A DNA stretch of 22,074 nt, taken from positions 1-22,074 of IMG/VR virus record IMGVR_UViG_3300044637_000472. One strand, written 5' to 3'. The notes under the pieces were generated by a model that saw only the letters and a list, made by a program, of their open reading frames with translations, did no database searches and was not told where the DNA came from. The DNA is from a virus. Each line of letters opens with the position of its first letter. Position 1 is the first letter of the stretch. Positions 6,186-11,729 of the stretch are shown piece after piece. Both the position numbers and the translations under genes were made by a program.

Positions 6186-6298
6186 TCACCGTCTTTACAT
6201 GCCCTATAGTGGTTATTCAGTGTCATATGGGCAAATCCAGATCTTACTTCGATTTCCCGCCCACAACTATCACATTTAACAATTCTATTGGATGCCAA
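6176..6298 (-). CDS. Zinc-finger mini-protein (40 aa), TTG start
   Basis: From TTG 6298 the frame encodes KCDSCGREIEVRSG followed by H, H and C, giving C-x2-C ... H-x3-C-like zinc ligands. The ORF is closed upstream by a TAG, so TTG is the only practical start. The stop TAG at 6178-6176 overlaps the open frame of the SGNH hydrolase, which suggests the two are co-transcribed and coupled. The ribosome binding site is weak. Confidence 0.5.
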   Translation of the reverse strand: MASNRIVKCDSCGREIEVRSGFAHMTLNNHYRACKDGESK

Positions 6299-6384
6299 GG
6301 TATACTATCCATGAGATCATACAAATCCAAGCAAAGTAATTAACATATCGCTTTACTTTATTTACTGTCATATTCTCTATATTC

Positions 6385-6394
6385 TAGTCAACTA
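6385..6394. repeat. Palindrome TAGTCAACTA
   Basis: Copy of the TAGTYRACTA palindrome. The minus strand reads TTAGTTGACTAGAATAT, almost identical over 17 bases to the promoter copy at 6838. Confidence 0.6.
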
Positions 6395-6556
6395 AGATAT
6401 ATATAATATATATAATCTTTTAATTACATTTCCAGATTTTTAGATTTTAGGAAAGCCCCCCTACCCCCCAAAATTTAAAATCAATTTTGTAGGATAGAGA
6501 AGCTACACATTTCCGTCATTATGAGTTTCAGTGTAAGCCCCCACAAACCAGCCTTA

Positions 6557-6586
6557 AGTATAACATGATGAAAATTGCTAGGTCAA
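6557..6586 (-). promoter_or_regulatory. Leftward sigma70-type promoter
   Basis: Minus strand TTGACC (6586-6581), 18 nt, TATACT (6562-6557), just downstream of the RNA terminator. It could supply transcription towards the zinc-finger and SGNH genes. Confidence 0.55.
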
Positions 6587-6595
6587 GAGTTAAAG

Positions 6596-6631
6596 CAAAA
6601 AATCCCAAAGATTTCTCCTTGAGATTTTTTA
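6596..6631 (-). terminator. Bidirectional Rho-independent terminator
   Basis: AAAAAATCCCAA (6597-6608) pairs with TTGAGATTTTTT (6619-6630), with one G-T pair. It has a T-run on either strand. On the minus strand it ends the structured RNA candidate. Confidence 0.75.
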
Positions 6632-6808
6632 GTGAGTAAGTGGATTGCCTTTTACCACTAAGAACAAGTCAACAGCTCAATTAGATCCGCTTTAGTTCTA
6701 CTAAGAGTTTAGATCACTAATCCTACCTGTTAAGGCCTCTTATGCAATTCCGCCTTGTTGACAAGGAGAATTTCTGCCATACTCCAGCTCGTCCGTCGAT
6801 TTGCTGTT
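6596..6808 (-). ncRNA. Candidate structured RNA, about 210 nt
   Basis: It lies between a good leftward promoter and a terminator, with no reading frame of note. A closing helix of eight pairs joins its 5' end (6810-6803) to bases 6676-6669. Inside is a hairpin AATTC..CCTTG-TTGA-CAAGG..GAATT (6746-6772), and AGTGG/CCACT forms another near 6640-6660. The architecture resembles a folded regulatory RNA; I could not match it to tmRNA, RNase P or 6S with confidence. Confidence 0.55.
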
Positions 6809-6814
6809 AAATAA

Positions 6815-6844
6815 ATTATATCATACAGATAATATTCTAGTCAA
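6815..6844 (-). promoter_or_regulatory. Promoter of the 210-nt RNA candidate
   Basis: Minus strand TTGACT (6844-6839), 18 nt, TATAAT (6820-6815). The -35 box lies inside the palindrome TAGTTGACTA, so a protein bound there would block it. Confidence 0.7.
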
Positions 6845-6847
6845 CTA
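6838..6847. repeat. Palindrome TAGTCAACTA overlapping a -35 box
   Basis: Copy of TAGTYRACTA that contains the -35 hexamer of the leftward RNA promoter. Confidence 0.65.
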
Positions 6848-6960
6848 GTATTTCAGATTTATGAAAATGTTAATATAGATTTTATTTGTATGATCCAGGG
6901 TTTTAGAATGTCCGATTTGTCTATATAGTGCGCCCATAGATTATTAACTCTGAGCGTGAA

Positions 6961-6976
6961 TGTGATGCTAATCACA
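6961..6976. promoter_or_regulatory. CRP/GlxR-like operator
   Basis: TGTGATGCTAATCACA, a perfect TGTGA-N6-TCACA palindrome. Its centre is about 46 bp upstream of the TGTCAG box of the next promoter. Confidence 0.65.
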
Positions 6977-7014
6977 AAAATAGTTTGAGAATACTTGCCA
7001 GTAACCCCCCTAAA

Positions 7015-7036
7015 TGTCAGTGCCCCGTGTTAGGCT
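7015..7036 (+). promoter_or_regulatory. TGTCAG-family promoter, copy 1
   Basis: TGTCAG (7015-7020), N10, TAGGCT (7031-7036). The -10 is weaker than in other copies; TATAGT at 7037-7042 is an alternative. It drives the gene at 7086. Confidence 0.65.
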
Positions 7037-7085
7037 TATAGTATAAAGAAAGTAAGAAAGTCTTACTAAAGAAAGGAGTCAGATA

Positions 7086-7256
7086 ATGACTCAACTAACA
7101 GAAACTCTGTATAGCACAATCGTGCACGATTTCCACAATGGTGGAGTAAAGTCCTCATATGGACTAAATGCCTACACACGCAAGGCTCTATTGCGTGATT
7201 TACTAAGTAGCAAGGCTTGCTACTGTATCAACTGTATAGATAAGGAGTCTAAATAA
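7086..7256 (+). CDS. Hypothetical 56-aa protein with Cys cluster
   Basis: ATG 7086 has AAAGGAG 9-10 nt upstream. It begins MTQLTETLYSTIV and ends with a cysteine cluster ACYCINCID (C-x-C-x2-C). It is the first gene of a five-gene string whose members are joined by TAATG junctions or 0-nt gaps. No family is recognised; the cysteines suggest zinc binding. Confidence 0.68.
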   Translation: MTQLTETLYSTIVHDFHNGGVKSSYGLNAYTRKALLRDLLSSKACYCINCIDKESK

Positions 7257-7408
7257 TGACTAATAGAATTTGGGAAAGTCGTAACGACTATCAGACTAAT
7301 AGCGACTATGTCGCTTGCTCTAGCGGTTGCGGTAGAGTAACCGCTTGGACTCTATGCGTAATGTGTGGCGGTAACTACGCTACACACGCCCTAGTAAATG
7401 TGGGCTAA
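7256..7408 (+). CDS. Small zinc-ribbon protein (50 aa)
   Basis: It overlaps the previous stop by one base (TAATG). It contains CSSGCGR and, 15 residues on, CVMCGG, a C-x3-C / C-x2-C pair typical of zinc ribbons. It is rich in Tyr, Asn and Thr. Probably a small DNA- or protein-binding factor; no specific function is visible. Confidence 0.7.
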   Translation: MTNRIWESRNDYQTNSDYVACSSGCGRVTAWTLCVMCGGNYATHALVNVG

Positions 7409-7425
7409 CTCACATACACACTAAC

Positions 7426-7434
7426 GGCGTGTCG
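7426..7434. repeat. GGCGTGTCG repeat
   Basis: One of several copies of GGCGTGTCG in the spacers between 7.4 and 10.9 kb (also 8137, 8186, 8229, 9548 and, inverted, 10841). It lies just before a TGTCAG-type promoter. Confidence 0.5.
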
Positions 7435-7442
7435 CTTGATAA

Positions 7443-7464
7443 TGTCAGACCGATACGCTACAAT
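7443..7464 (+). promoter_or_regulatory. TGTCAG-family promoter, copy 2
   Basis: TGTCAG (7443-7448), N10, TACAAT (7459-7464), followed by TAACGAAAG before the gene at 7501. Confidence 0.8.
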
Positions 7465-7500
7465 TTCACACATAACCTACTAACGAAAGAAGAACAGATA

Positions 7501-7695
7501 ATGATGACTAAATGGGATACTATCCAAGCAGATGTAAGCGATGCTTATGTTTATCTTGATGAAGAAGAAGCGTATAACAATGCGCTAAATAATGAAGATG
7601 AAGAAGATTTTTTCGGATTTTCTAAGGCTATTGAGTTAGACCATCTTACAGATGAAGAATTAGATAATGTCGCTACTATGTTAGGAATAAAATAA
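7501..7695 (+). CDS. Hypothetical acidic 64-aa protein
   Basis: I set the start at ATG 7501 because the frame's upstream GTG (7429) lies ahead of the promoter, whereas GAAAGAAG is 8 nt before 7501. It is strongly acidic (runs of Asp/Glu, EEEAYNNALNNEDEEDF) and lacks Cys and Pro. The acidity could mimic nucleic acid, as in some phage inhibitors, but that is speculation. The next gene begins directly after its stop. Confidence 0.7.
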   Translation: MMTKWDTIQADVSDAYVYLDEEEAYNNALNNEDEEDFFGFSKAIELDHLTDEELDNVATMLGIK

Positions 7696-7848
7696 ATGAC
7701 TATCACTTACTCACTATGGCAAGGCTCGCAACTACTAAGCGTAGATAACAAGGCTAATAGCGCAGATGAATTGCTAAATGTAATGACCGAACTAAATAAA
7801 CTAGGTAAAGGATTTACCTACAATGTAAGAGGAGTAGAGGTAAAATAA
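7696..7848 (+). CDS. Hypothetical 50-aa protein
   Basis: ATG 7696 follows the preceding stop with no gap. It begins MTITYSLWQGSQLL and ends GFTYNVRGVEVK. The pattern (beta strand, helix with LLNVMTELNKLG, beta strands) suggests a small alpha/beta domain. The next gene starts in its stop codon (TAATG), with AGAGG upstream. No family is recognised. Confidence 0.65.
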   Translation: MTITYSLWQGSQLLSVDNKANSADELLNVMTELNKLGKGFTYNVRGVEVK

Positions 7849-8003
7849 TGATACCTAACGGATTAGAGTTATACATAACAAGCGACTACGGATTAGAGTT
7901 AGATAGTTTTCTAGGCGCTATCTATTTACCTTGGCACACTATTGCTATTATCACCGCCCTAGTAATCGGCTATAAGATTTATAAGAGAAAGAAGAATAAG
8001 TAA
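7848..8003 (+). CDS. Small single-pass membrane protein (51 aa)
   Basis: It has one hydrophobic segment (about residues 22-44, FLGAIYLPWHTIAIITALVI) followed by a very basic tail (YKIYKRKKNK), which predicts an N-out/C-in topology. Such proteins can be phage membrane effectors or superinfection-exclusion factors; nothing specific is visible. It is coupled to both neighbours by TAATG junctions. Confidence 0.68.
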   Translation: MIPNGLELYITSDYGLELDSFLGAIYLPWHTIAIITALVIGYKIYKRKKNK

Positions 8004-8131
8004 TGACTACTAACCGCATACTAACTACGCTAGTGCAATTAGGTATTGGGATCCCCGCCCTATATATGGCTCGCCTAATGTGGGCAGACCTAAAAGAAGA
8101 TGTGAGGGAAGTCATAAAAGATTTTCGCTAA
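8003..8131 (+). CDS. Hypothetical 42-aa protein with hydrophobic N-terminal half
   Basis: It starts in the previous stop (TAATG). Residues 6-25 (ILTTLVQLGIGIPALYMARL) form a probable membrane segment, followed by a charged helix (DLKEDVREVIKDFR). Together with the preceding gene it forms a pair of small membrane proteins at the end of the operon. Confidence 0.62.
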   Translation: MTTNRILTTLVQLGIGIPALYMARLMWADLKEDVREVIKDFR

Positions 8132-8194
8132 ATAACGGCGTGTCGGCTTGACAAAATCAAGCTGGCCCGCAAAGGCACGGGGTCGGGCGTGTCG

Positions 8195-8226
8195 TTACGG
8201 ATTTGTTATAAAAAACCCTGAATTCT
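8195..8226 (+). repeat. TTACGR-N15-CCCTG repeat, copy 1
   Basis: TTACGG, 15 nt, CCCTGAATTCT. An AT-rich centre (TATAAAAAA) is shared with other copies. Confidence 0.65.
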
Positions 8227-8263
8227 GCGGCGTGTCGATTTGACAGACAAATCGGACATTTTG

Positions 8264-8302
8264 TGTGATGCTTATCACATAACTTGTGTGATGCTTATCA
8301 CA
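8264..8302. promoter_or_regulatory. Two tandem CRP/GlxR-like operators
   Basis: TGTGATGCTTATCACA at 8264-8279 and again at 8287-8302, exactly 23 bp apart, both perfect TGTGA-N6-TCACA. They precede promoter copy 3. Confidence 0.7.
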
Positions 8303-8349
8303 AAGCCCACGCTCCAAATAGTGAGACAAACCCTTGCCAAATTGGAAAA

Positions 8350-8371
8350 TGTCAGTCCGTTCGTGTATAAT
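8350..8371 (+). promoter_or_regulatory. TGTCAG-family promoter, copy 3
   Basis: TGTCAG (8350-8355), N10, TATAAT (8366-8371). Confidence 0.85.
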
Positions 8372-8406
8372 TCCATACATAACAACAAACGAAAGAAGGT
8401 CTGCCA

Positions 8407-8613
8407 ATGGCTACCAAACTATACACAATCGAAAGCCTACTTGTAGGAAAAAACTATCGCTCAAACTCTCGCCACTTTTCAGGCGAAATCGTTTCTGCTG
8501 AACCTCGCCCTGAAATTTACTACGGCGAAAAAACCGAAGCGTATCTAATCGAAATTCGCACGGGCGGTCTGCGAAATAAATTCGCAACAATCGCAGTAAA
8601 GGTTGGTGAATAA
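8407..8613 (+). CDS. Hypothetical 68-aa beta-rich protein
   Basis: ATG 8407 lies after CGAAAGAAGG (spacing about 6). It begins MATKLYTIESLLVG. Alternating strands (FSGEIVSAEPRPEIYYG, EAYLIEIRTGG, KFATIAVKVGE) suggest a small SH3- or OB-like barrel. It is the first gene of an operon of seven small genes extending to 9514. No family is recognised. Confidence 0.7.
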   Translation: MATKLYTIESLLVGKNYRSNSRHFSGEIVSAEPRPEIYYGEKTEAYLIEIRTGGLRNKFATIAVKVGE

Positions 8614-8615
8614 TA

Positions 8616-8741
8616 ATGGGACACATCGAAATTTTTCGCATAAATGAAAATGGTGCTGGCTGGGTAGATTTATCCGAAGCCACTCCAGATGAGTTATTTC
8701 AAATCGAAATCGGATTACTAAACGAAGGAGCGTTCGAATGA
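8616..8741 (+). CDS. Hypothetical 41-aa protein
   Basis: ATG 8616 lies 2 nt after the previous stop, with GGTTGGTGA upstream. It begins MGHIEIFRINENG; it is acidic and ends in a helix. The next start ATG overlaps its TGA stop (ATGA), so translation is coupled. No family is recognised. Confidence 0.6.
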   Translation: MGHIEIFRINENGAGWVDLSEATPDELFQIEIGLLNEGAFE

Positions 8742-8860
8742 ACCTAGACGAATTCAAAAAGCACGTTATCGCACAACGTGAAGCAAGCAAGGCGGAAGCC
8801 TTGTCAGTCCTATCTGCTACAATTACCAAAACAAACGAAAGGGAAAACCTAAATGGCTAA
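8738..8860 (+). CDS. Hypothetical 40-aa protein whose 3' end contains a promoter
   Basis: It starts at the ATGA junction with the gene before. The protein is a single charged helix (MNLDEFKKHVIAQREASKAEA). The last third of the coding sequence doubles as promoter copy 4 and the CGAAAGGG ribosome binding site of the next gene, whose ATG at 8853 lies within the last codons. The C-terminal peptide sequence is therefore constrained by regulatory DNA. Confidence 0.6.
   Translation: MNLDEFKKHVIAQREASKAEALSVLSATITKTNERENLNG
8802..8823 (+). promoter_or_regulatory. TGTCAG-family promoter, copy 4 (inside a gene)
   Basis: TGTCAG (8802-8807), N10, TACAAT (8818-8823), then ACGAAAGGG before the ATG at 8853. 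Confidence 0.75.
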
Positions 8861-9017
8861 AGTAAAAGAATACATAGAAATAATCGCAGCGAATTGCGAT
8901 GAGTGCGGTGGTGCTGGTTTCTTATTTTGGGGAAATGAAAATAACTATGATGTAGAGCCTTGCTCTTGCGTAGATGAAATCTCTGATGAACTAACACTAG
9001 ATTGGGTAAATAACTAA
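8853..9017 (+). CDS. Zinc-binding mini-protein, DnaJ-knuckle-like (54 aa)
   Basis: CDECGGAGF (C-x2-C-x-G-x-G, the zinc-knuckle form used in DnaJ) is followed 15 residues later by CSC, giving four Cys ligands. The rest is acidic. It has its own promoter embedded in the upstream gene. The next gene starts in its stop codon (TAATG). Confidence 0.7.
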   Translation: MAKVKEYIEIIAANCDECGGAGFLFWGNENNYDVEPCSCVDEISDELTLDWVNN

Positions 9018-9220
9018 TGTATAAACTAACTTGCGCTTATGATAGCAACGCTCCCCACTGGTCTGCCGAATACGAAAACGAATTTGGTGCGTGGGAAAAC
9101 TTTTTCCGCTTTACCGATTGGGGTTCTGCTAATGAATACTCAACTGTAAATTTATTTACACCAACTGGCAAATGCTACACTAAATTATTTTATCGTTCAG
9201 GAGAGGTCGTAGTAAAATGA
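9017..9220 (+). CDS. Hypothetical 67-aa protein
   Basis: Coupled to the previous gene by TAATG. It is aromatic-rich (HWSAEYENEFGAWENFFRFTDWG), with beta strands at both ends (YKLTCAYD and KLFYRSGEVVVK). It overlaps the next gene by 4 nt (ATGATGA). No family is recognised. Confidence 0.68.
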   Translation: MYKLTCAYDSNAPHWSAEYENEFGAWENFFRFTDWGSANEYSTVNLFTPTGKCYTKLFYRSGEVVVK

Positions 9221-9408
9221 TGACTAGAAAAGATTACATCGCAACCGCAGAAATTCTAAAGTATGCGAGCAATAAAACTCACCCCGCTTTATTTTCTAAA
9301 ATCGTAAATGATTTTGCGGAAATGTTTGCGAAAGATAATGAGCGATTTGATGTAAAAAGATTTCACGAAGCGAGTGGGTATAATGTTCCTAACTTCAGTT
9401 CAAGATAA
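9217..9408 (+). CDS. Hypothetical 63-aa helical phage protein
   Basis: Helical protein ending FDVKRFHEASGYN. The layout (YIATAEIL..., DFAEMFAKDNERFD...RF) resembles a common actinophage early-gene family in which the protein closes with F-D-x-x-R-F-x-x-A-x-G; this is recall, not a search. ATG 9217 overlaps the preceding TGA. Confidence 0.7.
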   Translation: MMTRKDYIATAEILKYASNKTHPALFSKIVNDFAEMFAKDNERFDVKRFHEASGYNVPNFSSR

Positions 9409-9514
9409 AGTAAAACGCATTCAGGAATTGCGTCGCAGTAATGCGGCGCAACCTGTTCGCAATAAAAAAAAATACACACGCAAGATCAAACATAAAAATA
9501 AATTAAATTCTTAA
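9383..9514 (+). CDS. Very basic 43-aa protein
   Basis: ATG 9383 lies inside the last 26 nt of the previous gene. The C-terminal half is almost entirely Lys, Arg and Asn (NKKKYTRKIKHKNK), typical of nucleic-acid binding. There is no clear ribosome binding site, so it may rely on coupling. It is the last gene before a regulatory spacer. Confidence 0.55.
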   Translation: MFLTSVQDKVKRIQELRRSNAAQPVRNKKKYTRKIKHKNKLNS

Positions 9515-9530
9515 TTGTCGACAAATGCCC

Positions 9531-9554
9531 GCAGAGCTGCGGAGTCGGGCGTGT
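9531..9554 (+). repeat. GC-rich spacer hairpin
   Basis: CCGCAG-AG-CTGCGG, inside GCCCG..CGGGC, directly after the basic protein gene. It resembles the terminator hairpins at 10758 and 13113 but has no T-run. Confidence 0.5.
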
Positions 9555-9556
9555 CG

Positions 9557-9588
9557 TTACGGGTGTGATATAAAACACCCTAGATTCT
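9557..9588 (+). repeat. TTACGR-N15-CCCTG repeat, copy 2
   Basis: TTACGG, 15 nt, CCCTAGATTCT. Inside it GGGTGT (9561-9566) pairs with ACACCC (9575-9580). Confidence 0.65.
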
Positions 9589-9606
9589 GGGGCGTGTTTC
9601 AAAAAA

Positions 9607-9628
9607 TGTCAGTGCCCTATGGTATTAT
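9607..9628 (+). promoter_or_regulatory. TGTCAG-family promoter, copy 5
   Basis: TGTCAG (9607-9612), N10, TATTAT (9623-9628), then CGAAAGG before the ATG at 9658. Confidence 0.8.
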
Positions 9629-9657
9629 TCTCTTAAATCGAACGAAAGGTCCAACTA

Positions 9658-9867
9658 ATGGAACAAATTACCGTTGCTTGCTTAAACTCTGAAATCTGTG
9701 GCTCAACTATGACTTTTGATAATGAGTCTGATTATGAAGTCTTTGGCGATGACTATATGTGTGCCGAATGTTATGATTCCGAAGAAATGGAATTCTATGA
9801 ACTAACTGGCTGGTCCGATTCCGACGCCCTTGCGTCTGCAGGACACGGAATGGATGAGGATTACTAA
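9658..9867 (+). CDS. Small acidic zinc-binding protein (69 aa)
   Basis: Cysteines at CLNSEIC and CAECYD could form a zinc site. The remainder is strongly acidic (ESDYEVFGDD, DSEEMEFYE). It starts at ATG 9658 after CGAAAGG. It ends just upstream of the Gp88-like gene and is probably co-transcribed with it. Confidence 0.68.
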   Translation: MEQITVACLNSEICGSTMTFDNESDYEVFGDDYMCAECYDSEEMEFYELTGWSDSDALASAGHGMDEDY

Positions 9868-9868
9868 T

Positions 9869-10618
9869 ATGTCAGATCTAACCGCTATAATTACCCCTAT
9901 GAAATTAAAACGTTCAAATGATCGAAAGGTGGCTAACCTTGTCACAAAAAATGGAAAGCAAGCAGCAATTGCCAACACGTTTGGCCTACCCGCAGGAAAA
10001 GATTTTTCATGTCCTGGTGCTACGTCTATCTGCGAGACTGTTTGCTATGCAGGCAAGCTTGAAAAGCTATTCCCAGGAGTAAAAACTAATCTTCTTCATA
10101 ACTGGGAGCTCCTACGTAATGCAGACATGGACGCCATGTTGCTATTGCTTGATGAGATGATTGTTGACTTTGTCAATGATTGTGAAAAGAAAGAGGCACC
10201 TAAGTTATTCCGTATCCACTGGGACGGCGATTTCTTTAACGATACCTACGCATATGCGTGGAAGACTATTATCATGAACCACCCAGATATTCAATTCTGG
10301 GTTTATACTCGTGTTAAGTCTGCAGCGCTTATTCTTAAGAATGTATCTAATCTTTCACTTTATTATTCAACGGATGATGAGAATAAAGAGATTGCACACG
10401 ATTTAAAACTTAATGACGGTATACGACTTGCTTACCTTGGCAAAACTTTTGCGCTTACTGAAAACACAATGAAAGAATTAACTGGTAAGCCTGGTGCTAA
10501 GTGTCCTGAGAATATGAAGAGCATTCCACTTATTAGCAATGCAGGGTCCGCATGTGTTTCATGTGGCCTATGTGTCTACGGTAAAGCGGATATTAGATTT
10601 AGCGCAACTAAGAAATGA
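9869..10618 (+). CDS. Gp88-like phage protein (PF17338-type)
   Basis: 249 aa from ATG 9869 (MSDLTAIITPMKLKR). It shows the layout I associate with the phage 'gene product 88' family: NTFGLPAGKDFSCPGA, ICETVCYAG (Cys cluster), then RIHWDGDFFNDTYAYAW and FWVYTRVKS. The C-terminus has SACVSCGLC, a C-x2-C-x2-C cluster. The clusters hint at a bound metal or Fe-S centre; the function is unknown in the literature I recall. GAGGA lies 9 nt upstream of 9869. A TGTCAG-N10-TATAAT match covers its first codons, so a shorter product from ATG 9899 is possible. Confidence 0.8.
   Translation: MSDLTAIITPMKLKRSNDRKVANLVTKNGKQAAIANTFGLPAGKDFSCPGATSICETVCYAGKLEKLFPGVKTNLLHNWELLRNADMDAMLLLLDEMIVDFVNDCEKKEAPKLFRIHWDGDFFNDTYAYAWKTIIMNHPDIQFWVYTRVKSAALILKNVSNLSLYYSTDDENKEIAHDLKLNDGIRLAYLGKTFALTENTMKELTGKPGAKCPENMKSIPLISNAGSACVSCGLCVYGKADIRFSATKK
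9870..9891 (+). promoter_or_regulatory. TGTCAG-family promoter match, copy 6 (over the Gp88 start)
   Basis: TGTCAG (9870-9875), N10, TATAAT (9886-9891), 7 nt before an in-frame ATG at 9899. It coincides with codons 1-8 of the Gp88-like gene. Confidence 0.5.
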
Positions 10619-10627
10619 GAAAATAAA

Positions 10628-10753
10628 ATGGCCGAACTAAAGTACTTTAATGCATTAATAAATTCCGTGGTTGGTAATGATGAAGAAAGAAAAACCGCTA
10701 AAGAATATTTAGCGGAGGTGGATCCTGAAGTCTGGGGAGATTCTCTAGACTGA
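10628..10753 (+). CDS. Hypothetical 41-aa acidic protein
   Basis: ATG 10628 lies 9 nt after the Gp88-like gene and is probably the last gene of that operon. It begins MAELKYFNALINSVV and ends in an acidic stretch (EVDPEVWGDSLD). A terminator hairpin begins 4 nt after its stop. No family is recognised. Confidence 0.6.
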   Translation: MAELKYFNALINSVVGNDEERKTAKEYLAEVDPEVWGDSLD

Positions 10754-10757
10754 AGGG

Positions 10758-10778
10758 CCCGCAACACTGCGGGGTTTT
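10758..10778 (+). terminator. Rho-independent-like terminator
   Basis: CCCGCA-ACAC-TGCGGG followed by GTTTT, right after the preceding stop codon. Confidence 0.7.
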
Positions 10779-10807
10779 CCACAGGCTTACGGCTTAGTTG
10801 TGGATAA
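10775..10807 (+). repeat. Hairpin with DnaA-box-like arms
   Basis: TTTTCCACA at the left and TGTGGATAA (10799-10807, the complement of TTATCCACA) at the right flank a TTACGG. Equivalent structures lie at 13130 and 20219. Confidence 0.55.
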
Positions 10808-10818
10808 CCCTGAATTTT
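10787..10818 (+). repeat. TTACGR-N15-CCCTG repeat, copy 3
   Basis: TTACGG, 15 nt, CCCTGAATTTT. It runs into the following CRP-like palindrome. Confidence 0.6.
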
Positions 10819-10833
10819 GTGAGAAAACTCACA
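10818..10833. promoter_or_regulatory. CRP/GlxR-like operator
   Basis: TGTGAGAAAACTCACA, perfect TGTGA-N6-TCACA, about 41 bp (centre) upstream of the TGTCGG box of copy 7. Confidence 0.6.
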
Positions 10834-10866
10834 AAAGCTGCGACACGCCGAGGATGTGTTAGCAAA

Positions 10867-10888
10867 TGTCGGTGGCCTAGTGTAAAAT
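10867..10888 (+). promoter_or_regulatory. TGTCAG-family promoter, copy 7
   Basis: TGTCGG (one mismatch, 10867-10872), N10, TAAAAT (10883-10888), then ACGAAAGG before the ATG at 10918. Confidence 0.72.
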
Positions 10889-10917
10889 ACCATTATTCCA
10901 ACAACGAAAGGTAACAA

Positions 10918-11142
10918 ATGTCTAATCTAATGAAGGTTCCACACACAGTAGTTTTTGAGGCAATTATTGACTTGGATAAAATCCCTGCAAATCTATTGCC
11001 TGCACTAATCAACCTACCACAATCTGAAATTGAAAAGATGTGCAAGGGTGCAACCATTCACGCTCTTGGTATGTCTAATACTCTTGAAGTAGCAAATGAA
11101 AATAACACTTGGGCAGAATTGACAGTAAAGGGAAATATCTAA
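10918..11142 (+). CDS. Hypothetical 74-aa protein
   Basis: Starts at ATG 10918 after CGAAAGG. It begins MSNLMKVPHTVVFEAIIDLD, has a leucine-rich middle (PANLLPALINLPQSEIEKMC) and a C-terminal beta strand (TWAELTVKGNI). It resembles a ferredoxin-like alpha/beta domain by pattern only. The next gene starts in its stop codon (TAATG). Confidence 0.7.
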   Translation: MSNLMKVPHTVVFEAIIDLDKIPANLLPALINLPQSEIEKMCKGATIHALGMSNTLEVANENNTWAELTVKGNI

Positions 11143-11417
11143 TGCTATCAACTGCTATTGAAATCTTAGACGCAACCAAATCAAGTATCTTTGACGAGGA
11201 CATAATGGGATTAGCGGGTGAACTGCACACACGCAGAAATGAACTATCAGATGAAATCTATGCTAAGTATTTATTTATGTATTCATCGGCTCTATCTGCT
11301 AAGGTTGCCGATAGCATAACTAAAATCCTATTGACCGAGCAAGAAATGTCAGACCTTGTTGCTACAATAGATGAAATGGACGACCTATCAGAAACTATCT
11401 TAGAGGAGAACGAATAA
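11142..11417 (+). CDS. Hypothetical 91-aa helical protein
   Basis: I set the start at ATG 11142 (MLSTAIEILDATKSS); AAAGGG lies 8 nt upstream and the junction is TAATG. All-helical, acidic. Its 3' part contains promoter copy 8, so it encodes protein and a start site for the next gene at the same time. No family is recognised. Confidence 0.7.
   Translation: MLSTAIEILDATKSSIFDEDIMGLAGELHTRRNELSDEIYAKYLFMYSSALSAKVADSITKILLTEQEMSDLVATIDEMDDLSETILEENE
11347..11368 (+). promoter_or_regulatory. TGTCAG-family promoter, copy 8 (inside a gene)
   Basis: TGTCAG (11347-11352), N10, TACAAT (11363-11368), about 50 nt before the next gene's ATG. Confidence 0.68.
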
Positions 11418-11696
11418 ATGGGAAGCACTTTCGCAACTGAACTAGCCGATAACGACTTATTAGGCTTAGACTTAGAAACACAAATTGGTATTCACTTATC
11501 AAGTAATCACTATCCACCCGTTCCCCGCTCAATGGTGCAACCTTGCATAGATGCTATTGACGCATACTATGAGGAGGACTATCAGCGTCTTATTGACCTA
11601 CCTGCACCGATTACTTGGCGGGATCAAAATACTGCACCTGCATCGGCTATCATCGAGGCTCACCACTTAGATGCGTGGCTTCCTGAGTGTGATTAG
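11418..11696 (+). CDS. Hypothetical 92-aa protein
   Basis: ATG 11418 directly follows the upstream stop, with GAGGAG about 10 nt before it. It begins MGSTFATELADNDLLGL; it is acidic and contains a Pro-rich HYPPVPRSMVQP. The stop codon (TAG 11694-11696) lies inside a CRP-like palindrome. No family is recognised. Confidence 0.7.
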   Translation: MGSTFATELADNDLLGLDLETQIGIHLSSNHYPPVPRSMVQPCIDAIDAYYEEDYQRLIDLPAPITWRDQNTAPASAIIEAHHLDAWLPECD

Positions 11697-11703
11697 TATC
11701 ACA
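11688..11703. promoter_or_regulatory. CRP/GlxR-like operator overlapping a stop codon
   Basis: TGTGATTAGTATCACA, perfect TGTGA-N6-TCACA; the centre is about 45 bp upstream of the TGTCAG box of copy 9. A second dyad TCTCA-AATAA-TGAGA (11713-11727) follows. Confidence 0.65.
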
Positions 11704-11729
11704 CTATAACCTTCTCAAATAATGAGATT

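Larger units (their letters stand above)
6299..7085. other. Long non-coding divergent spacer between leftward and rightward gene blocks
   Basis: I see no convincing protein gene in these 790 bases. They hold two leftward promoters, a leftward structured RNA candidate with a bidirectional terminator, two TAGTCAACTA palindromes, a C-rich tract around 6455-6470 (G-rich on the minus strand), a CRP-like palindrome at 6961 and the first TGTCAG-type promoter at 7015. Confidence 0.7.
8132..8349 (+). promoter_or_regulatory. Complex intergenic regulatory cassette
   Basis: No gene. It contains hairpins GCTTGA-CAAAA-TCAAGC (8145-8162) and CGATTTG..CAAATCG (8236-8255), three GGCGTGTCG copies, a TTACGR-type repeat at 8195, and two tandem CRP-like palindromes in 23-bp direct repeats. 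Confidence 0.6.

Noticed and set aside
6596-6808. tmRNA or 6S RNA identity for the leftward RNA
   Set aside because: No tRNA-like ends or tag frame for tmRNA, and no clear long hairpin with a central bubble for 6S; kept as an unassigned structured RNA.
7429-7500. N-terminal extension (GTG 7429) of the acidic protein
   Set aside because: It begins upstream of promoter copy 2, so the transcript would not contain it.
8264-8302. CRISPR-like pair of 23-bp direct repeats
   Set aside because: Only two units, each a perfect CRP-type palindrome with no spacer diversity.
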